Part shown: positions 61,642-64,000 of the stretch, one piece after another | How the letters are laid out: the number at the start of each line of letters is the position of its first letter | Position numbering within the stretch: the stretch's first letter is position 1 | Assembly: GCF_030815585.1 (NCBI RefSeq) | Contig: NZ_JAUSWY010000001.1 | Span: 4,278,001 to 4,342,000, forward strand | Direction: 5' to 3' | Length of the DNA stretch: 64,000 bases | From: Arthrobacter pascens | Lineage (GTDB): Bacteria; Actinomycetota; Actinomycetes; Actinomycetales; Micrococcaceae | Notes under the pieces: generated by a model | Seen by the model: the letters and a program-made list of their open reading frames with translations, nothing else | Told to the model about the DNA's origin: nothing | Databases searched by the model: none | Program-made: the position numbers and the translations under genes

Positions 61642-62738
61642 ATATCGGGGTCATCGGGTGCGGTGCCATCATCGCCCAGTACCTGGCCAGCTTCCGGAAG
61701 CTGGCCGCCGTCCGGCTGGTGGCTGTGGCGGACCTTGATTCCGCCCGCGCCCAGGCAGTGGCAGATACTTACGACGGCGTCCGGGCGCTCAGCGTGGACC
61801 GCCTCCTGGCTGCCGCCGACGTGGACCTCGTCCTGAACCTGACAATTCCGGCTGCCCACGCGGACGTCGCCCTGAAGGCAATCGCCGCGGGAAAGAGCGT
61901 CTACGGGGAAAAGCCGCTGGCGGCCACCACTGCTGAAGCGCGGGCGGTGCTGGAGTCGGCGCGTGCCGCTGGCGTCGTCGTCGGCTGTGCGCCGGATACT
62001 GTCCTGGGCACCGGCGTGCAGACCGCGCGCAAAGCGATCGACGACGGCCTGATCGGAACCCCCATTTCGGCCACCGCCACCATGGCCACCCCCGGGCATG
62101 AGCTGTGGCATCCCAATCCGGATTTCTACTACCAGCCGGGCGGTGGGCCGCTCCTGGACATGGGTCCGTACTACGTCAGTGCCCTGGTCACCCTGTTGGG
62201 GCCGGTGGTCTCCGTGACCGGTGCAGCCAGCCACACCCGCAGCCAGCGCACCATCGGCCGGGGTCCGCGCGCCGGCGAAGTGATTCCCGTGGACGTCGAT
62301 TCTCACGTGACAGGGATCCTGGTCCATGCCGGCGGCGCCATCTCCACACTGGTCATGAGTTTCGATGCGGTGCGCACCAAGTCGCCGAACATCGAGATCC
62401 ATGGCCAGGCCGGCTCGCTGGTGGTCCCTGACCCCAACCGTTTTGACGGCGATGTTGAGCTTTTCGCTCTGGGCGCCCCGGAGTGGGAGACCCTTCCGGC
62501 CTCGGCCGGCTTCATGGAGGCCGGCAGGGGATTCGGCATCGCGGACCTCGCAGCCACCCCCGCCGGAGCGGAACCGAGGGCGGGCGGGGAGCTGGCCTTC
62601 CACGTGCTGGACGTCATGGAGTCCGTGCTCGAGTCGGCCCGCAGCGGGTCCGCCGTCGCGGTCCGAAGCACCGCATCCCGGCCGGAGCCCGTGCCGCTGA
62701 CCCGCCCAGCCATTCCCGTGGAGTTTTTGTCCACATAA
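61626..62738 (+). CDS. Gfo/Idh/MocA-family oxidoreductase (second)
   Basis: A 370-residue dehydrogenase-fold protein. GVIGCGAIIAQYLASFRKL (cofactor loop), GEKPLAAT and TPGHELWHPNPDFYYQPGGGPLLDMGPYYVSAL are typical for the family. GTG at 61626 lies within the ThuA gene, so translation is coupled. With the first Gfo/Idh and ThuA it forms a small operon that probably oxidises and rearranges a sugar or glycoside. Its last codons form the left arm of a 13-bp inverted repeat. Confidence 0.9.
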   Translation: MGQPLNIGVIGCGAIIAQYLASFRKLAAVRLVAVADLDSARAQAVADTYDGVRALSVDRLLAAADVDLVLNLTIPAAHADVALKAIAAGKSVYGEKPLAATTAEARAVLESARAAGVVVGCAPDTVLGTGVQTARKAIDDGLIGTPISATATMATPGHELWHPNPDFYYQPGGGPLLDMGPYYVSALVTLLGPVVSVTGAASHTRSQRTIGRGPRAGEVIPVDVDSHVTGILVHAGGAISTLVMSFDAVRTKSPNIEIHGQAGSLVVPDPNRFDGDVELFALGAPEWETLPASAGFMEAGRGFGIADLAATPAGAEPRAGGELAFHVLDVMESVLESARSGSAVAVRSTASRPEPVPLTRPAIPVEFLST

Positions 62739-62784
62739 ACCGCCTTTTGGGGCGGCAAATCTGCCATTGTCTGGACAAAAACTC
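62721..62784. repeat. 13-bp inverted repeat enclosing a second hairpin
   Basis: GAGTTTTTGTCCA (62721-62733) and TGGACAAAAACTC (62772-62784) are perfect inverted arms. Between them CCGCC (62740-62744) and GGCGG (62751-62755) form an inner stem-loop. It bridges the ends of the Gfo/Idh gene and the convergent GGDEF gene, and can act as a bidirectional terminator because both arms are U- or A-rich. Its left arm is coding. Confidence 0.75.
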
Positions 62785-62788
62785 GGGA

Positions 62789-63940
62789 TCAGAAGGTGCG
62801 GTCGCTGCGGGCGGTGCGGTTCCGGCCCAGTGACTTGGCCGTATACAGCGCTGCATCCGCGGAGGCGATCAGCGCCTCCAGGCCTGCTGTGCCGGCGTCG
62901 TACGTGGTGATGCCATAACTTACGGTAGGCATCTGCGGTCCATCTGCTTTTGAGGCCTGCGCCAGCCGCAGGCTGATCGCGTCGGCGATTCTCTCCGCGC
63001 TGTCCGCGGTGCCACCTGGGATGAAGAGGACGAATTCCTCACCCCCGTAGCGTCCCGCCAGATCCGTTGACCGGACAGTGTCCCGGCAGGCCCCGGCGAA
63101 GGCCTGCAGAACCTCGTCCCCGGCAGCGTGGCCATAGGTATCGTTGACTGCCTTGAAGTGGTCCAGATCGGCAAGGATCAGGACCCCTGATGGCTTGGCC
63201 ACCGGCGGATGGGCCAGCTGCTCCGAGGCAAGGTCCAGGAATGCCTTGCGGTTGAGGAGCCCGGTGAGATCGTCCCTGGTGGCCGCCATCCGAAGGGCCT
63301 GGGTCTGCTGCTCACTGCTGAGCGCCGCCATGCTGAAGGACGCCACCACCAGCATCACCATGGTGACCAGGGTGGTGACCTCGGAGCCAAATATCGTCAC
63401 GAAGGTGGATCCGGCTTGGCCGTCCAGGAGGAAAGCAACCAGCCGGCCAAGATAGAAAACGGACACGCCGGCAGCCACGGCTGCCATCGGGATCCTGACC
63501 CGCGAGTATCCGGGCTCCAGCTGCCACAACTCACGGGACGCCAGGCCGATCGAGAAGCTCATCCCGGCAAGGAAAACGGGACCGCCGGCCCAGACATTGG
63601 TGGCAGGATTGTCGACGGCGGATGCAACCAAGGTGGCAAGCGGAATCCCGTTGAAGGCCCATCGCGGCGGCGGCATCGACCGCAGCGAACGGGCACCGGC
63701 CCAGACAGCTACACCGCCGTGGACCAGGAGCACGTTCCCCAGCGGGTTTGCCCACCACTGGTGCGGGGTGCCGTCGAGGAGGAAGGCGGCGGAGCCGGAG
63801 AGGAAGAACACCAGGGCCAGGCACCACCAGCCGCTGTAGGGGGAGCGTGTGGTCCGGTAGGCCGAGAAGTAGAACAACAGCCCCAGCGCCAGCGCCATCA
63901 GGGCAAAGGCGATCCTCAGGGTCGCTGTATCCAGAACCAT
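62789..63940 (-). CDS. Membrane diguanylate cyclase (GGDEF)
   Basis: A 383-residue protein: about 7 membrane segments (1-205) followed by a GGDEF domain. The signature is GGEEF (299-303) and the inhibitory I-site RSTD (290-293) is intact, so active, feedback-controlled synthesis of cyclic-di-GMP is expected. RDDLTGLLNRKAF marks the start of the domain. The membrane part is unlike the common MASE families that I recognise. It is convergent with the Gfo/Idh operon. The 60 nt upstream of its ATG to the window edge show no feature. Confidence 0.9.
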   Translation of the reverse strand: MVLDTATLRIAFALMALALGLLFYFSAYRTTRSPYSGWWCLALVFFLSGSAAFLLDGTPHQWWANPLGNVLLVHGGVAVWAGARSLRSMPPPRWAFNGIPLATLVASAVDNPATNVWAGGPVFLAGMSFSIGLASRELWQLEPGYSRVRIPMAAVAAGVSVFYLGRLVAFLLDGQAGSTFVTIFGSEVTTLVTMVMLVVASFSMAALSSEQQTQALRMAATRDDLTGLLNRKAFLDLASEQLAHPPVAKPSGVLILADLDHFKAVNDTYGHAAGDEVLQAFAGACRDTVRSTDLAGRYGGEEFVLFIPGGTADSAERIADAISLRLAQASKADGPQMPTVSYGITTYDAGTAGLEALIASADAALYTAKSLGRNRTARSDRTF

Positions 63941-64000
63941 ATTCCCCGAATTCCCCCTGGCAGCGAAGTGATGCTCGCCCCAGTATTACACTGCTCTACG

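Overview
The window is about 64 kb of high-GC, gene-dense DNA from an actinobacterium, most likely the Micrococcaceae (Arthrobacter/Pseudarthrobacter type). The evidence is the frequent GTG and TTG starts, the ANTAR, NERD, DUF6328 and DUF6766 families, the MASRAGT-type phosphoglucomutase, the choline-to-betaine genes and the many sugar-catabolic cassettes. I see no rRNA, tRNA, CRISPR array, insertion sequence, integrase or phage gene. It looks like ordinary chromosome with several accessory metabolic and regulatory islands. Family assignments come from motifs and remembered family features, because no search could be run.

Layout, left half. 1-4 kb: a cut-off prephenate dehydratase, a rhodanese, a peptidase E/amidase pair and a LapA-like membrane protein. 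4-8.5 kb: an amino-acid permease plus Orn/Lys/Arg-type decarboxylase operon on the minus strand. 8.7-11.4 kb: a PucR-type regulator and glutaminase. 11.4-18.6 kb: a DUF4190 protein, a NERD protein, phosphoglucomutase, a 2H phosphoesterase with a displaced stop, a RutE-like nitroreductase, an NCS2 uracil/xanthine permease and an SGNH hydrolase. 18.6-23 kb: a GAF-ANTAR regulator, an SDR and small envelope or stress-type proteins. 23-25 kb: glycerate kinase and a methyltransferase. 25-29.6 kb: a signalling block with a REC-GAF histidine kinase, a GGDEF-EAL protein and a stand-alone EAL protein with an altered loop 6.

Layout, right half. 29.6-32.5 kb: two acidic hydrophilic proteins, a glycerophosphodiesterase and a HAD phosphatase. 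32.6-39.6 kb: a choline-to-glycine-betaine locus (choline dehydrogenase, betaine aldehyde dehydrogenase, APC permease). It is divergent from an amidohydrolase of lower GC, with a BetI-like TetR gene next to it; a pair of TTGAACA-N2-TGTTCAA operators sits on a good promoter between the two arms. 39.8-44.1 kb: an orphan SsuA-like binding protein, an acyltransferase, a PfkB kinase and an alpha/beta hydrolase. 44.2-55.8 kb: a ROK repressor facing one long operon of an ABC sugar importer (no ATPase), an enolase-superfamily sugar-acid dehydratase, a uronate/aldose dehydrogenase, a KDPG-type aldolase, a sugar kinase, an SMP-30 lactonase and a GH127 beta-L-arabinofuranosidase. 55.9-58.5 kb: a (p)ppGpp synthetase and a SulP transporter. 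58.5-62.7 kb: a LacI repressor facing Gfo/Idh/MocA, ThuA and Gfo/Idh/MocA genes, with two identical CGAAATATTTCG operators flanking a near-consensus promoter. The window ends with a membrane diguanylate cyclase.

The best candidates for less-described biology are: the ROK/GH127 oxidative pathway; the EAL protein with a remodelled loop 6; the TGTAAGCATGCT motif shared by a LapA-type gene and a divergent pair of acidic-protein genes; the bet-locus operator pair with a roughly 300-nt leader; a translationally coupled leader ORF on the permease-decarboxylase operon; and the nested 13-bp inverted repeat at 62.7 kb.
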